DNA of 64,000 nt from Sphingopyxis sp. 113P3 (GCF_001278035.1 NZ_CP009452.1:3071501-3135500); one strand, 5' to 3'; positions 34,094 through 43,869 are shown, numbered from the stretch's first letter. Notes: generated by a model from the letters alone, not told the origin. Translations and numbers: made by a program.

Positions 34094-35869
34094 ATGTCTT
34101 TCAATCATCTTTCACCCGTCCTCGCGGACGCGCTTGTCGCGCGTGGCTATGAGGCGCTCACGCCCGTGCAGTCCCAGGTTACCGAAGACGCGGCGCACGG
34201 CCGGGACCTGCTTGTTTCCGCCCAGACCGGGTCGGGCAAGACCGTCGCCTTCGGCCTAGCAATGGCGGGCGAGCTTCTGGACGGCGGCCGCCTTCCCTTC
34301 GCCGCCGCCCCCCTCGCGCTGATCGTTGCACCCACGCGCGAGCTGGCCCTGCAGGTCAGCCGTGAGCTCAGCTGGCTCTATGCGAAGGCCGGTGCGCGTA
34401 TCGCAACCTGCGTCGGCGGCATGGACGCGAGCCGCGAGCGCCGCAATCTCAATCAGGGCGTGCATATCGTGATCGGCACACCGGGGCGCCTGCGCGATCA
34501 TCTCGAGCGCGGAGCGCTCGACCTTGAAAGCCTGCGGGTCGCGGTGCTCGACGAGGCGGACGAAATGCTCGACATGGGATTTCGCGAGGATCTTGAAGAA
34601 ATTCTCGATGCCACACCCCAATCGCGTCGCACGTTGCTCTTTTCCGCGACGATCCCGAAACCGATCGCGCAGCTCGCCAAGCGTTACCAGCGCGACGCGC
34701 TACGCATTTCGACCGTGGGCGAAGACCGCGGGCATGGGGACATCGCCTATCAGGTGGTCACGGTCGCGCCCGCCGATATCGAAGGCGCGGTGATCAATCT
34801 TCTGCGTCTTCATGAGCCCGACACGGCAATGCTCTTTTGTGCGACGCGCGACAATGTCCGGCGCCTTCACGCACGGCTGGTCAATCGCGGATTCGCCGCC
34901 GTCGCCCTGTCGGGAGAGCACAGCCAGAACGAGCGCAACCATGCGCTGCAGGCGCTGCGTGACCGCCGCGCCCGCGTTTGCGTCGCAACCGACGTCGCTG
35001 CGCGCGGAATCGACTTGCCGAGCCTCAGCCTCGTCATTCATGTCGAAATCCCACGCGATGCCGAAACGCTCCAGCACCGCTCGGGGCGCACCGGACGCGC
35101 GGGCAAGAAGGGCACCGCGGTGCTGATTGTCCCCTATCCGCGCCGTCGACGCGTCGACGCCATGCTGCGCGGTGCGCGAATTGAGGCCGAGTGGGGGAAT
35201 GCGCCGACCGCGGCCGATGTTCGCCAAAAGGACCAGGAGCGACTCATCGAAAAGTTGCTCGCGCCAGTCGAGCACGAGCCCGATGACCTCGAACTTGCGC
35301 AGCGGCTGCTCGCCGAACGCTCGCCCGAGGATATTGCGGCGTCGCTCGTCCGCGCGCATCGCGCGACCATGCCGCCGCCCGAGGACCTCATCGACAACGG
35401 CCCTCCACCGCGCCGCGAGCGAGGCGGGCCCCTCGATCAGGCGGGCGATCATCCCCATCGCGGCGAGCGCTCTCCCCGACGCGAAGGGTTCGACGACAGC
35501 GTCTGGTTCCGACTCAACATCGGGCGGCGCCAGAATGCCGATCCGCGCTGGATTCTGCCGCTGCTTTGTCGCCGGGGCCATGTGACGAAGCATGAGATCG
35601 GCGCGATCCGCATCGGCCCCAGCGAGACCTTGTTCAACATTCCGCTCGCCATCGCCGACCGTTTCGCCGAGGCCGTCCAGCGCAGCGCCAACGCCGATGG
35701 CGAGGACGAGAGCGGAGTCGCGATCACGCCGGCGCCCGGCGGTGCTGCCTACCCCCCGCGGCGCGACAAGACGCCGCGCAGTGGCGGCAAGTCCTTTGCG
35801 GGCGGCGGAAAGCCCGGGGGTTTCAAGGCAAAACCCTATGGAAAGGGAAAAGGACGCCGACCGCGCTGA
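34094..35869 (+). CDS. deaD: DEAD-box RNA helicase with DbpA-type RNA-binding domain
   Basis: 591 residues. Helicase core motifs: Q-motif region (GYEALTPVQSQV), walker A AQTGSGKT, PTRELALQ, TPGRL, DEAD box VLDEADEMLDMGF, SAT, ARGIDLPS and HRSGRTGRAGKKG. The C-terminus carries a DbpA-like RNA-binding domain (SVWFRLNIGRRQNADPRWILPLLCRRGHVTKHEIGAIRIG) and a Lys/Gly-rich basic tail. It unwinds structured RNA in ribosome assembly or mRNA decay, often important in the cold. Confidence 0.93.
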   Translation: MSFNHLSPVLADALVARGYEALTPVQSQVTEDAAHGRDLLVSAQTGSGKTVAFGLAMAGELLDGGRLPFAAAPLALIVAPTRELALQVSRELSWLYAKAGARIATCVGGMDASRERRNLNQGVHIVIGTPGRLRDHLERGALDLESLRVAVLDEADEMLDMGFREDLEEILDATPQSRRTLLFSATIPKPIAQLAKRYQRDALRISTVGEDRGHGDIAYQVVTVAPADIEGAVINLLRLHEPDTAMLFCATRDNVRRLHARLVNRGFAAVALSGEHSQNERNHALQALRDRRARVCVATDVAARGIDLPSLSLVIHVEIPRDAETLQHRSGRTGRAGKKGTAVLIVPYPRRRRVDAMLRGARIEAEWGNAPTAADVRQKDQERLIEKLLAPVEHEPDDLELAQRLLAERSPEDIAASLVRAHRATMPPPEDLIDNGPPPRRERGGPLDQAGDHPHRGERSPRREGFDDSVWFRLNIGRRQNADPRWILPLLCRRGHVTKHEIGAIRIGPSETLFNIPLAIADRFAEAVQRSANADGEDESGVAITPAPGGAAYPPRRDKTPRSGGKSFAGGGKPGGFKAKPYGKGKGRRPR

Positions 35870-36099
35870 CGCGCCCCTCCTCGCAGCAGGAGGGCGCGCA
35901 TCGCACCGCCCCTTGCGCCGCATCTCTCTTCGTCCCAAAATCGGGCAGGAGCAGGAGAGGATGGAATGCAGGCGATTCAGGCCTTTATCGAGACGCAGGG
36001 CGGACCCGAGGTCATCGAGTGGCGCAAGGTGGCGCTGGGCGCGCCGGGCCGCGGGCAGGCGCTGGTACGGCAGAGCGCGATCGGGCTCAATTATATCGA

Positions 36100-36109
36100 C
36101 ATCTATCAC
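36100..36109. repeat. Target-site duplication, left copy (ISAs1 copy 2)
   Basis: CATCTATCAC left of the second IS; identical to 37348-37357. Confidence 0.95.
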
Positions 36110-37347
36110 CAGGGGAATCGCTTCAGGTTAACGCGGGGTCTTGAGTGAGGAGTTTCTGGAGGTAGTCGGGATTGAGGTTGGCGAGTTTACGGCGGACCTT
36201 GAGGCTGTGCTTATCGTCCTGAGCGCGCACCAGGTTCATGGCCATGTGTTTGACGACGGCCATATTTTGGGGGCCGGAACCGGTTCTGAGGCGGGCGAGG
36301 TCGTCATGGAAGACGACATCGAGGACCCAGTGAAGCCGGTTTTCGATGCCCCAATGGGCGCGTACGGCAGCGGCGAAGCTTTTGGCATCGAGCTTGGCAG
36401 AGGAGAGATAATAACGTCGCTCCTGCTCGAGGCGCCCCTGTCGTTCGACTTGGGTTTCGACCATCGCGATCATGGCGAGATGCGGGAATCGTGGTTCGTC
36501 GGGATAGCGCCGGTCGGAGAACAGCCAATCCACCTCGTGGCATACGACATGACGCCTGCTCTCGAGGCGGCCATGGTCCTTTTCGACCGTTTCGAAGGGC
36601 TTGGAGACTTGATCGGCGGGCGGATCAGCGAAGAAGCGGACTACATCCTTATAGGTAGCCGGCCGGTTGGCTTTGAGCGCCAGCAAATAATCGCCCCCCT
36701 TCGCCACGATCTTCTCGGCGATCTCGCTCTGGGTGCCCATGGCGTCGATCGTCACCAGCGCGCCCTTGAGTTCCAGTCGCTCGAGCAGGCGCGGAATGGC
36801 GACGATCTCGTTCGATTTATGCTCGATCGCCTCCTGTCCCAGAACCAGACGCTGGCGCGTCGCCCAGGCTGATACCATGTGCAGCGGATCACGGCCGCGG
36901 CCGCGGTCATGCGACCGGCGCGAGGTCTTGCCGTCGATCGCGATGATGTCCGGATCCTGCTCGCGCAGCGTCTCTACCCAGCTTGCAAAGCAGGATTTGA
37001 ACAGCTCCTCGTCGATCGCATTGATCACGTCGTTCAATGTATCGTGCGCCGGTATCCCGCGCTCAAAGGGCAGAAAGCGGCGCAGGAAGTCCAGACGTTG
37101 CTGCCCCCACAGCCTGATCTCGACAAAATCTTCCATTCCGCTCAGCGTCGCGGACAGAACCAGAAACAGGATCTCTCGAAGTGGATAGATCACCCGCCAT
37201 TGCTGGCGCGGATCCTTCAGCGCCGAAAAATGATCCAGTAGCGATACAGTGCCGGCCATCAAATGCCCCCTCCTAGGTGGAGCACCCCTGAATCAGCTCA
37301 GCACTTCAAACGCCACCCCCAATCGTTAACCTGAAGCGATTGCCCTG
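36110..37347 (-). mobile_element. ISAs1-family insertion sequence, copy 2
   Basis: 1238 bp, the same length, ends and orientation as copy 1 (CAGGGG left, CAGGGC right). It carries its own 10-bp duplication CATCTATCAC inside the qor coding sequence, so it was a separate transposition event. The transposase gene is intact. Confidence 0.96.
36123..37262 (-). CDS. ISAs1 family transposase, copy 2
   Basis: 379 residues, identical to the transposase at 20076 except at five positions (REQD, TYKD, FADP and DQVSK here). All catalytic motifs are retained (IIAIDGKTSR, ALVTIDAMGTQ, HWGIENRLHW). Confidence 0.96.
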   Translation of the reverse strand: MMAGTVSLLDHFSALKDPRQQWRVIYPLREILFLVLSATLSGMEDFVEIRLWGQQRLDFLRRFLPFERGIPAHDTLNDVINAIDEELFKSCFASWVETLREQDPDIIAIDGKTSRRSHDRGRGRDPLHMVSAWATRQRLVLGQEAIEHKSNEIVAIPRLLERLELKGALVTIDAMGTQSEIAEKIVAKGGDYLLALKANRPATYKDVVRFFADPPADQVSKPFETVEKDHGRLESRRHVVCHEVDWLFSDRRYPDEPRFPHLAMIAMVETQVERQGRLEQERRYYLSSAKLDAKSFAAAVRAHWGIENRLHWVLDVVFHDDLARLRTGSGPQNMAVVKHMAMNLVRAQDDKHSLKVRRKLANLNPDYLQKLLTQDPALT

Positions 37348-37357
37348 CATCTATCAC
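37348..37357. repeat. Target-site duplication, right copy (ISAs1 copy 2)
   Basis: CATCTATCAC, identical to the left flank; it encodes part of NYIDIYH in the intact qor frame. Confidence 0.95.
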
Positions 37358-38200
37358 CGCGACGGCACTTATCCTGTTGAACTGCCCGGGGGGCTCGGCC
37401 TCGAGGCGGCGGGCGAGGTGATCGCGGTCGGTGAAGGCGTCCACGCCCTCCAGCCCGGCGACCGCGTCGCAACCTTCGGACCGCAGCGCGACGCCTATGC
37501 CAGCGCGCGGATTGTTCCTGCCGCGTCGCTCTTCAAGCTGCCGGCGAGCATCGACGAGGAGACCGCTGCCGCGTCGGTACTCAAAGCCTGCACCGTCGAG
37601 GCGCTTGTCGAGCGCTGCGCGCGGGTCGAGGCGGGCTGGCCCGTGCTCGTTCATGCCGCGGCAGGCGGGGTCGGTCTCATCCTTGTCCAGTGGCTCAAGG
37701 CCATCGGCGCGACCGTGATCGGCACGGTCAGCACCGAGGCCAAGGAGCAGGCAGCGCGCGAGGCAGGCGCCGATCATGTCATCCGCTACAAGAGCGAGGA
37801 TGTCGCTGCACATGTCCGCGAGATCACCGACGGGCAGGGCGTGCCGGTGGCCTTCGACGGCATTGGCATGGCGACGTGGGAGGTGTCACTCAAGGCTACC
37901 GCGCGGCGGGGCCTGATCGTCAGCTACGGCAATGCCGGCGGGCCCGTGCGGGGCGTCGATCTTGGCATTCTCGCGCGGCACGGGTCGCAGTTCGTCACCC
38001 GGCCGACGCTGTTCGACTATTATCTCGATCCGGGCGAGCGCGCCGCGGGCGCGGCGCGCGTGTTCGAGATGATCGGCGACGGCAAGATCAAGGTGACCAT
38101 CGGGCAGCGCTATGGCCTTGAGGACGCGGCGCGCGCCCATGCCGATCTCGAAGCGGGCCGCACGACGGGTTCGACGCTCCTGATTCCGGACGTGGGATAG

Positions 38201-38224
38201 CCCCTTTTTGCCAGCGCAAAGGGG
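38201..38224. terminator. Bidirectional hairpin between qor and fghA
   Basis: Stem CCCCTTT/AAAGGGG (38201-38207 with 38218-38224) right after the qor stop and just before the fghA stop on the other strand. It fits a shared terminator for convergent genes, though a clear T run is lacking. Confidence 0.5.
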
Positions 38225-38227
38225 GCG

Positions 38228-39076
38228 TTAGCCCCTCAACCGTTCAGCATGCCAGGCGATATGCTCGGCCATGAAGGTCGAGATGAAATAATAGCTGTGG
38301 TCATAGCCCGGCTGCATGCGGATGGTCGCTTTCTGGCCCGCGCGCTCGCATGCCTCGGCCAGCAGCTCGGTCTTGAGCTGTTCGCCGAGAAAATTATCGG
38401 CCGCGCCCTGATCGACAAGCAGGTCGGGGAGCCGCGCGCCCGCTTCGATCAGCGCGCAGGCATCATAAGCGCCCCATGCCTCGCGGTCCTCGCCGAGATA
38501 GGCTGACAGCGCCTTTTCGCCCCACGGGCACTGCGTCGGCGCGGCGATCGGCGCAAAGGCCGAGACCGAACGAAAACGGTCTGGCGTGCGCAGCGCGACG
38601 GTCAGAGCGCCATGTCCGCCCATCGAGTGGCCGGTTATTCCCTGCCGGGCAAGGTCGGCGGCGGGACATTCGCGCAATATCAGCGAGGGCAGCTCATCCT
38701 CGACATAGGAGCGCATCCGGTAATGCTGCGCCCACGGTTCTTCGGTCGCATCGACGTAGAAGCCGGCGCCGAGGCCGAAGTCCCAGGCGCCGTCGGGGTC
38801 GTCGGGAACTCCTTCGCCGCGCGGGCTGGTATCGGGCGCGACAAAGATCACGCCATGTTCGGCGCAGGCGGCGCGATACTCGCCCTTTTCCATCACATTG
38901 GCATGGGTGCAGGTGAGGCCCGAGAGATACCAGAGGACGGGCAGCTTGGCTCCCGCTTCATGGTCGGGGACAAACATCGCGAAGGTCATGGCGGTGCCCG
39001 TCGTATCGCTTTGGTGCCGGTAGACGCCCTGCGTGCCGCCGTGGCTGCGGTTGGTCGAAACGGTTTCGAGTGTCAT
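38228..39076 (-). CDS. fghA: S-formylglutathione hydrolase
   Basis: Hydrolyses S-formylglutathione to formate and glutathione, the second step of glutathione-dependent formaldehyde oxidation. 282 residues with the esterase D pattern: LPVLWYLSGLTCTHANVMEKGEYRAAC, PDTSPRGEGVPDDPDGAWDFGLGAGFYVDAT, the nucleophile in ITGHSMGGHGALT and the His in MQPGYDHSYYFI. Its start overlaps the proX stop (ATGA). The first pathway enzyme, adhC, is upstream in the same cluster. Confidence 0.96.
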   Translation of the reverse strand: MTLETVSTNRSHGGTQGVYRHQSDTTGTAMTFAMFVPDHEAGAKLPVLWYLSGLTCTHANVMEKGEYRAACAEHGVIFVAPDTSPRGEGVPDDPDGAWDFGLGAGFYVDATEEPWAQHYRMRSYVEDELPSLILRECPAADLARQGITGHSMGGHGALTVALRTPDRFRSVSAFAPIAAPTQCPWGEKALSAYLGEDREAWGAYDACALIEAGARLPDLLVDQGAADNFLGEQLKTELLAEACERAGQKATIRMQPGYDHSYYFISTFMAEHIAWHAERLRG

Positions 39077-39576
39077 GAAGTATCCTGCGTCGGGATGGGA
39101 GCGGTCAGGGGATCATGACCCCAATGACGAAGGAGGTCCAGTATGGCGCCTCCCGACAGTCCCAATGTTCCGGTGTTGCGCAGCGGGTGGACATTGACGC
39201 GGTCCCGGGCCGCAAGTCCTGCGTCGAGCACCACCCTGATGCTGCCCGGCGGGGCGTTGATCGCTGCGAGCGGGGTCACCGAGCCCGGTGTGATCCCGAG
39301 CAGGCGCTGCATGTCCTCGGCCTTGCCGAAGCTCACGCGCTTGCAGCCGATCGCGGCGGGAAGCGCTTTCAGATCGACGCGCGCCTCGGCTGGCACTGTG
39401 ACGAGCCAGAAAGCGCCGCCCGCGTCCTTCAGAAACAGATTTTTGGTGTGGGCCCCCGGAATCGCAGCGTTCACCGCGTCGCTTTCGGCGACAGTGAACA
39501 CGGCGACATGCTCGTGCGCGGCGAAGGGAATGGCAAGCCTATCAAGGTCGGCCATCAGGCCCGCTTCGCCGCGCAT
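39073..39576 (-). CDS. proX: YbaK/ProX-type prolyl-tRNA editing domain protein
   Basis: Free-standing trans-editing enzyme that deacylates mischarged tRNA-Pro (Ala or Cys). 167 residues from the ATG at 39576, giving MRGEAGLMADLDRLAIPFAAHEH. Family marks: GAHTKNLFLKD (catalytic Lys region), VSFGKAEDMQRLLGITPGSVTPLAAIN and HPLRNTGTLGLSGGAILDLL. It sits between a VOC gene and fghA with tight spacing, so it probably shares their transcript even though its role is translational quality control. Confidence 0.88.
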   Translation of the reverse strand: MRGEAGLMADLDRLAIPFAAHEHVAVFTVAESDAVNAAIPGAHTKNLFLKDAGGAFWLVTVPAEARVDLKALPAAIGCKRVSFGKAEDMQRLLGITPGSVTPLAAINAPPGSIRVVLDAGLAARDRVNVHPLRNTGTLGLSGGAILDLLRHWGHDPLTAPIPTQDTS

Positions 39577-39581
39577 GATTT

Positions 39582-39962
39582 TCAGCCCATCCGGTGGAGC
39601 GCGCAGAGCTTGTTGCCCGAGGGATCGCGAAGATAGGCGAGATACATCTTCATGCCGCTGCCTTCGCGCAGCCCCGGCGGGTCTTCGATCGCAGTGCCGC
39701 CAGCCTCGACTCCCGCGCGGTGCCAGGCATCCGCCTGTTCGGGATTCGCCATCGCAAAGCCGATGGTGCAACCGTTGCCCGCGGTCGCCGCCTGACCATC
39801 GATCGGCTTGGTCACCAGAAACAGTCCGCCGTTGTGGATGTAGATAATGCGCCCCTTGTCGTCGATGATGCCGGGCTTGCCGCCGATAGCCTGAAAGGTC
39901 GCGTCGTAGAATTTCTTCGACGCGTCGAGATCGTTCGATCCGACCATATTGTGGCTGTACAT
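39582..39962 (-). CDS. VOC family protein 2
   Basis: 126-residue vicinal oxygen chelate protein (glyoxalase/bleomycin-resistance fold). It begins MYSHNMVGSNDLDASKKFYDATFQAIG and ends YLAYLRDPSGNKLCALHRMG. It shares most of its sequence pattern with the VOC protein at 40953 (IYxHNGG, TKPxxGxAA, GGTxxEDPPG), so the two are tandem-type paralogues either side of purU. Metal ligands are weak (H4 region and E in the EDPPG strand). Activity unknown; lactoylglutathione-like chemistry is possible given the glutathione-linked neighbours. Confidence 0.8.
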   Translation of the reverse strand: MYSHNMVGSNDLDASKKFYDATFQAIGGKPGIIDDKGRIIYIHNGGLFLVTKPIDGQAATAGNGCTIGFAMANPEQADAWHRAGVEAGGTAIEDPPGLREGSGMKMYLAYLRDPSGNKLCALHRMG

Positions 39963-40078
39963 GGTGTCGCTCCTCCTTTTTTGGTTGCGATTAGCTACCT
40001 ACCCCGCCCCGCCGGTCAGGACCAGCCGCCATTGCGCCTGGCGTTCACCGAATTTGAAGAATCGGCGCCTCGCGGCCG

Positions 40079-40951
40079 CTAGCGGAAGACGACCGTCTTG
40101 CGTCCGTCGATCAGCACCCGCTGCTCTGCGACCCAGCGCACCGCGCGTGCCAGCACCTGCGCTTCGATATCGCGGCCGGTGCGAATGAGGTCGTCGACCG
40201 ACTGGCGATGGTCGACGCGTTCGACCGCCTGCTCGATGATCGGGCCCTCGTCGAGATCACCGGTGACGAAATGGGCGGTCGCGCCGATCAGCTTCACCCC
40301 GCGTTCGTGCGCGCGGTGATAGGGTTTGGCGCCCTTGAATCCGGGAAGGAAGCTGTGGTGAATGTTGATGCAGCGCCCCGCGAGACGTTCGGAAAGGTCG
40401 CTCGAGAGAACCTGCATATAGCGGGCGAGCACCAGATATTCCGCCTCGCCCTCGGCCATGATGCGCAGCATCGCGGCCTCCTGTTCGGCGCGGTTGGCGT
40501 CGCTCACCGGTAGATGGTGGAAGGGAACGCCGTGCCATTCGGTGAGGCGGCGCAGCGTGTCGTGGTTCGACACGACGCCGACGATGTCGATCGCGAGATT
40601 GCCGGTCGACCAGCGGTGCAGCAGGTCGTTGAGACAATGGCTCCCCTGCGACACCGCGATGACGAAACGCGGCTTCGCCGCGCGGTCGATGATCCGCGCA
40701 TCCATTTCAAAGCGTGCGATGATCGGCGCGAAAGCCGCCTGCACGGCCGCCAGTCCTTGCGGGAAGCGCGCTCCCGCGCCGCGGAACTCGACGCGCATGA
40801 AGAAGCGCCCCGAATCGAGATCCGCATATTGCTGGCTGTCGAGAATGAAGCCGTCGCGCTCGGCGAGCAGCCCCGTCACCGCAGCAACGATACCGATCTT
40901 GTCCTCGCACGCCAGCGTGAGGATGTAGCGCGCAGCCGCGTCCTTGCGCAT
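40079..40951 (-). CDS. purU: Formyltetrahydrofolate deformylase
   Basis: Cleaves 10-formyl-THF to formate and THF, balancing one-carbon pools. 290 residues from the ATG at 40951 (MRKDAAARYILTLACEDKIGIV). An N-terminal ACT-like domain (about 8-85) is followed by the formyltransferase fold with the INIHHSFLPGFKGAKPYHRAHERGVKLIGATAHFVTGDLDEGPII motif. The start is 1 nt behind the upstream VOC stop. Its place in the formaldehyde cluster joins folate and glutathione routes to formate. Confidence 0.95.
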   Translation of the reverse strand: MRKDAAARYILTLACEDKIGIVAAVTGLLAERDGFILDSQQYADLDSGRFFMRVEFRGAGARFPQGLAAVQAAFAPIIARFEMDARIIDRAAKPRFVIAVSQGSHCLNDLLHRWSTGNLAIDIVGVVSNHDTLRRLTEWHGVPFHHLPVSDANRAEQEAAMLRIMAEGEAEYLVLARYMQVLSSDLSERLAGRCINIHHSFLPGFKGAKPYHRAHERGVKLIGATAHFVTGDLDEGPIIEQAVERVDHRQSVDDLIRTGRDIEAQVLARAVRWVAEQRVLIDGRKTVVFR

Positions 40952-40952
40952 A

Positions 40953-41339
40953 TCAGCCGGACATCTTGTGGAAGGCGCAAAGCTTGTTGCCCGCCGGGTC
41001 GCGCAAATAAGCAAGGTAGAGTATACGGCCCTCGGTTGCGTGCCGAATGCCTGGTGGATCTTCGGCGGTCGTGCCGCCGTTCGCCAGTCCCGCAGCGTGC
41101 CACGTTTCCACCATGTCGGGTGAGGCGGCGAGCAGCCCGAGCGTATGCCCGTTGCCGCACGCTGCGGCCTCGCCATTGACCGGCTTCGTGATGAGCAGGC
41201 GTCCGCCGTTGTGTGTGTATATGAGGCGCCCGCGCTCGTCGATCTGCCCTTCGGGCACGCCGAGCGTTCCGAGCACTGCGTCGTAGAAGGCCTTGCTCGC
41301 GGCGATGTCGTTCGACCCGAGCGTCACGTGACTGAACAT
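40953..41339 (-). CDS. VOC family protein 1
   Basis: 128-residue VOC-fold protein beginning MFSHVTLGSNDIAASKAFYDAVLGTLG and ending YLAYLRDPAGNKLCAFHKMSG. It lies between adhC (12 nt away) and purU (1 nt away), indicating cotranscription. It is a paralogue of the protein at 39582. The function is unknown; the setting suggests a role with glutathione adducts. Confidence 0.8.
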   Translation of the reverse strand: MFSHVTLGSNDIAASKAFYDAVLGTLGVPEGQIDERGRLIYTHNGGRLLITKPVNGEAAACGNGHTLGLLAASPDMVETWHAAGLANGGTTAEDPPGIRHATEGRILYLAYLRDPAGNKLCAFHKMSG

Positions 41340-41351
41340 GACCTTGGTCCT

Positions 41352-42464
41352 TTAATAGACAACGACGCTGCGGATGCTTGCCCCTGCGTGCATCAGGTCG
41401 AAGCCCTTGTTGATTTCCTCGAGCGTCAGGACGTGGGTGATCATCGGGTCAATCGCGATCTTGCCAGTCATATACCAGTCGACGATCTTCGGGACATCGG
41501 TGCGCCCCTTGGCGCCGCCGAAGGCGGTGCCCTTCCAGACGCGGCCGGTCACGAGCTGGAACGGGCGGGTACTGATTTCCTTGCCCGCCTCGGCAACACC
41601 GATGATGATGCTCTCCCCCCAGCCGCGATGACAGCATTCGAGCGCGGTGCGCATCACCTCGGTATTGCCCGTCGCATCGAAGCTGTAATCGGCTCCGCCG
41701 TCGGTGACCTCGAGAATCTTGGCGACCGTCTCGTCACGCGACAGACCCTTGGAATTGATAAAGTGGGTCATGCCAAATTTGCGGCCCCATTCCTCGCGGT
41801 CGGGGTTGATGTCGATGCCGATGATCTTGTCGGCACCGACCATCCGGGCGCCCTGGATCACGTTGAGGCCGATGCCGCCGAGTCCGAAGACCACGACATT
41901 CTCGCCCGCCTGCACCTTCGCCGTGTTGACGACCGCCCCGACGCCGGTGGTGACGCCGCAGCCGATGTAGCAGCTCGTCTGAAATGGCGCGTCCTCCCGG
42001 ATCTTGGCGACCGCAATCTCGGGGAGCACGGTAAAGTTGGAGAAGGTCGAGCAGCCCATATAGTGATAGATGGTCTCACCCTTGTAGCTGAAACGCGAGG
42101 TACCATCGGGCATCAGTCCCTTGCCCTGCGTCGCGCGGATCGCAGTGCAAAGGTTGGTCTTGCCCGAAAGGCAGCTTTTGCACTGACGGCATTCGGGGGT
42201 GTAGAGCGGGATCACATGGTCGCCAGGCTTCACGCTGGTCACGCCCGCGCCGACCTCGCGCACGATTCCGGCGCCCTCATGCCCCAATATGCTCGGGAAG
42301 ATGCCCTCGCTGTCGAACCCGTCCAGCGTATAGGCGTCAGTGTGGCAAATGCCTGTCGCCATGATCTCGACCAGCACCTCGCCCGCCTTCGGGCCTTCAA
42401 GGTCAAGCTCGACGATTTCGAGGGGCTTTTTCGCTTCAAACGCAACAGCAGCACGGGTTTTCAT
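41352..42464 (-). CDS. frmA: S-(hydroxymethyl)glutathione dehydrogenase, class III ADH
   Basis: Oxidises S-hydroxymethylglutathione (formaldehyde plus glutathione) to S-formylglutathione with NAD. 370 residues from [24 protein letters not shown]. Catalytic zinc ligands are in [16 protein letters not shown] and [12 protein letters not shown]. The structural zinc cysteines are in [46 protein letters not shown] is the NAD fold. It heads the cluster that ends in fghA and stands 26 nt after sdaA. Confidence 0.97.
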   Translation of the reverse strand: MKTRAAVAFEAKKPLEIVELDLEGPKAGEVLVEIMATGICHTDAYTLDGFDSEGIFPSILGHEGAGIVREVGAGVTSVKPGDHVIPLYTPECRQCKSCLSGKTNLCTAIRATQGKGLMPDGTSRFSYKGETIYHYMGCSTFSNFTVLPEIAVAKIREDAPFQTSCYIGCGVTTGVGAVVNTAKVQAGENVVVFGLGGIGLNVIQGARMVGADKIIGIDINPDREEWGRKFGMTHFINSKGLSRDETVAKILEVTDGGADYSFDATGNTEVMRTALECCHRGWGESIIIGVAEAGKEISTRPFQLVTGRVWKGTAFGGAKGRTDVPKIVDWYMTGKIAIDPMITHVLTLEEINKGFDLMHAGASIRSVVVY

Positions 42465-42489
42465 CGGCCGGTCTCCTTTTTGCTGGCTA

Positions 42490-43869
42490 TCAGCACTCCA
42501 CGACGCTGACCGCAAGCCCTCCCTTTGACGTTTCCTTATATTTGTCGCGCATGTCGCGGCCGGTTTGCAGCATCGTCGCGATGACCGTGTCGAGGCTGAC
42601 GACGTGGGTGCCGTCGCCGATCATCGCGATGCGGCTCGCGTCGATCGCCTTGATTGCGCCCATTGCGTTGCGTTCGATGCAGGGGATCTGGACGAGGCCG
42701 CCAATCGGATCGCAGGTGAGACCAAGGTTGTGCTCCATACCGATTTCAGCCGCATTCTCGATCTGCGCATTGGTGCCGCCCAAAGCTGCGGTCAGCCCCG
42801 CCGCCGCCATCGAGCAGGCGACTCCCACTTCGCCCTGGCAGCCCACCTCGGCGCCCGAGATGCTCGCGTTGCGCTTGTAGAGAGCGCCGATCGCCCCGGC
42901 GGTGAGGAGGAAGATACGCACACCGGCAGCGTCGCCCCGATAACTGCGGCGATAATAGCGGATCACCGCGGGGATGATCCCGGCGGCGCCGTTCGTCGGT
43001 GCGGTAACGACGCGCCCGCCCGCGGCATTCTCCTCATTCACCGCCATCGCCCAGAGGTTGATCCAGTCCATCATCGCCATCGGATCGGAAAGGTTCGCCT
43101 CCTGTCGCTCGCGAATGTCCGCGGCAATCTGCGGCGCGCGGCGCTTGACCTTGAGACCGCCCGGCAGCGTGCCGGTGCTCGAACACCCTGCATCGATCGA
43201 AGCGTCCATCGCCGCAGCGATGCTGTCGAGCCCCGCGTTGACCTCTTCACGGCTTCGCAAGACGAGTTCGTTCGCGAGCATCATCTCGGCAAAGCTCTTG
43301 CCCGATGCCGCGCCCATTTCGATGAGATCGGCTCCCGAGGTGAAGGCGAAGGGTTGTTCGACCTCATTCTCGCCGCCGCGGCTGTTTCGGCCGGCCTCAT
43401 CCTCGTCGACGACGAAGCCGCCGCCGACCGAGAAATACATGCGCCTCACCAAAATCTCGCCTTCGCCGTCGCGCGCCGTGAAGCTGAGCGCGTTGCTGTG
43501 GAAGGGCTGGCGCTGCTTCATCTGAAAATGGAGGTCGCGCGCAGGCTCGAAGCGGGCGGGGTGGCGGCCCAGCAGGTCAAGGACGCCTTCCCCAGCGGCT
43601 CGGGCCCAATGCGCCTCGATCGCGGCGAGGCTTGTCGAGGCAGGGATTTCGCCTGCGAGCCCCGCGACCAGAGCGGTATCGGCGGCGTGGCCCTTTCCGG
43701 TCAGCGCGAGCGAGCCATAAAGATCGGCCTCGACATGCGCGGTCCTCGCCAGCAAGCCATGTTCCTCGAGCCAGATCGCAAAGCGGCGCGCCGCAACCAT
43801 CGGTCCCACGGTGTGCGAGCTTGAAGGGCCGACGCCAATCTTGAAAAGGTCAAAGAGGCTGATCGTCAT
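42490..43869 (-). CDS. sdaA: L-serine ammonia-lyase (iron-sulfur)
   Basis: Deaminates serine to pyruvate and ammonia using a [4Fe-4S] cluster. 459 residues from [24 protein letters not shown]; the beta domain (to about 150) is fused to the alpha domain. Cluster cysteines sit in [27 protein letters not shown] and [19 protein letters not shown]. Codons upstream of the ATG at 43869 are not family-like. It is close to the formaldehyde cluster and on the same strand; serine is a main one-carbon source. Confidence 0.96.
   Translation of the reverse strand: MTISLFDLFKIGVGPSSSHTVGPMVAARRFAIWLEEHGLLARTAHVEADLYGSLALTGKGHAADTALVAGLAGEIPASTSLAAIEAHWARAAGEGVLDLLGRHPARFEPARDLHFQMKQRQPFHSNALSFTARDGEGEILVRRMYFSVGGGFVVDEDEAGRNSRGGENEVEQPFAFTSGADLIEMGAASGKSFAEMMLANELVLRSREEVNAGLDSIAAAMDASIDAGCSSTGTLPGGLKVKRRAPQIAADIRERQEANLSDPMAMMDWINLWAMAVNEENAAGGRVVTAPTNGAAGIIPAVIRYYRRSYRGDAAGVRIFLLTAGAIGALYKRNASISGAEVGCQGEVGVACSMAAAGLTAALGGTNAQIENAAEIGMEHNLGLTCDPIGGLVQIPCIERNAMGAIKAIDASRIAMIGDGTHVVSLDTVIATMLQTGRDMRDKYKETSKGGLAVSVVEC

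Larger units (their letters stand above)
35966..38200 (+). pseudogene. qor: Quinone oxidoreductase (Qor) gene split by ISAs1 copy 2
   Basis: Zinc-independent MDR-family NADPH:quinone reductase. The N-terminal 48 codons (35966-36109) read MQAIQAFIETQGGPEVIEW up to NYIDIYH. The C-terminal 280 codons (37358-38200) continue RDGTYPVELPGGLGLEAAGEVI with AAAGGVGLILVQWLK nucleotide fold. Removing the IS and one target copy restores an unbroken 328-residue frame. As it stands, translation from the start runs 13 codons into the IS and stops, so the gene is inactive. Confidence 0.96.

Noticed and set aside
20063..37347. Composite transposon formed by the two ISAs1 copies
   Set aside because: Each copy has its own different 10-bp target duplication, so they inserted separately. 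The interval holds essential ribosomal genes.
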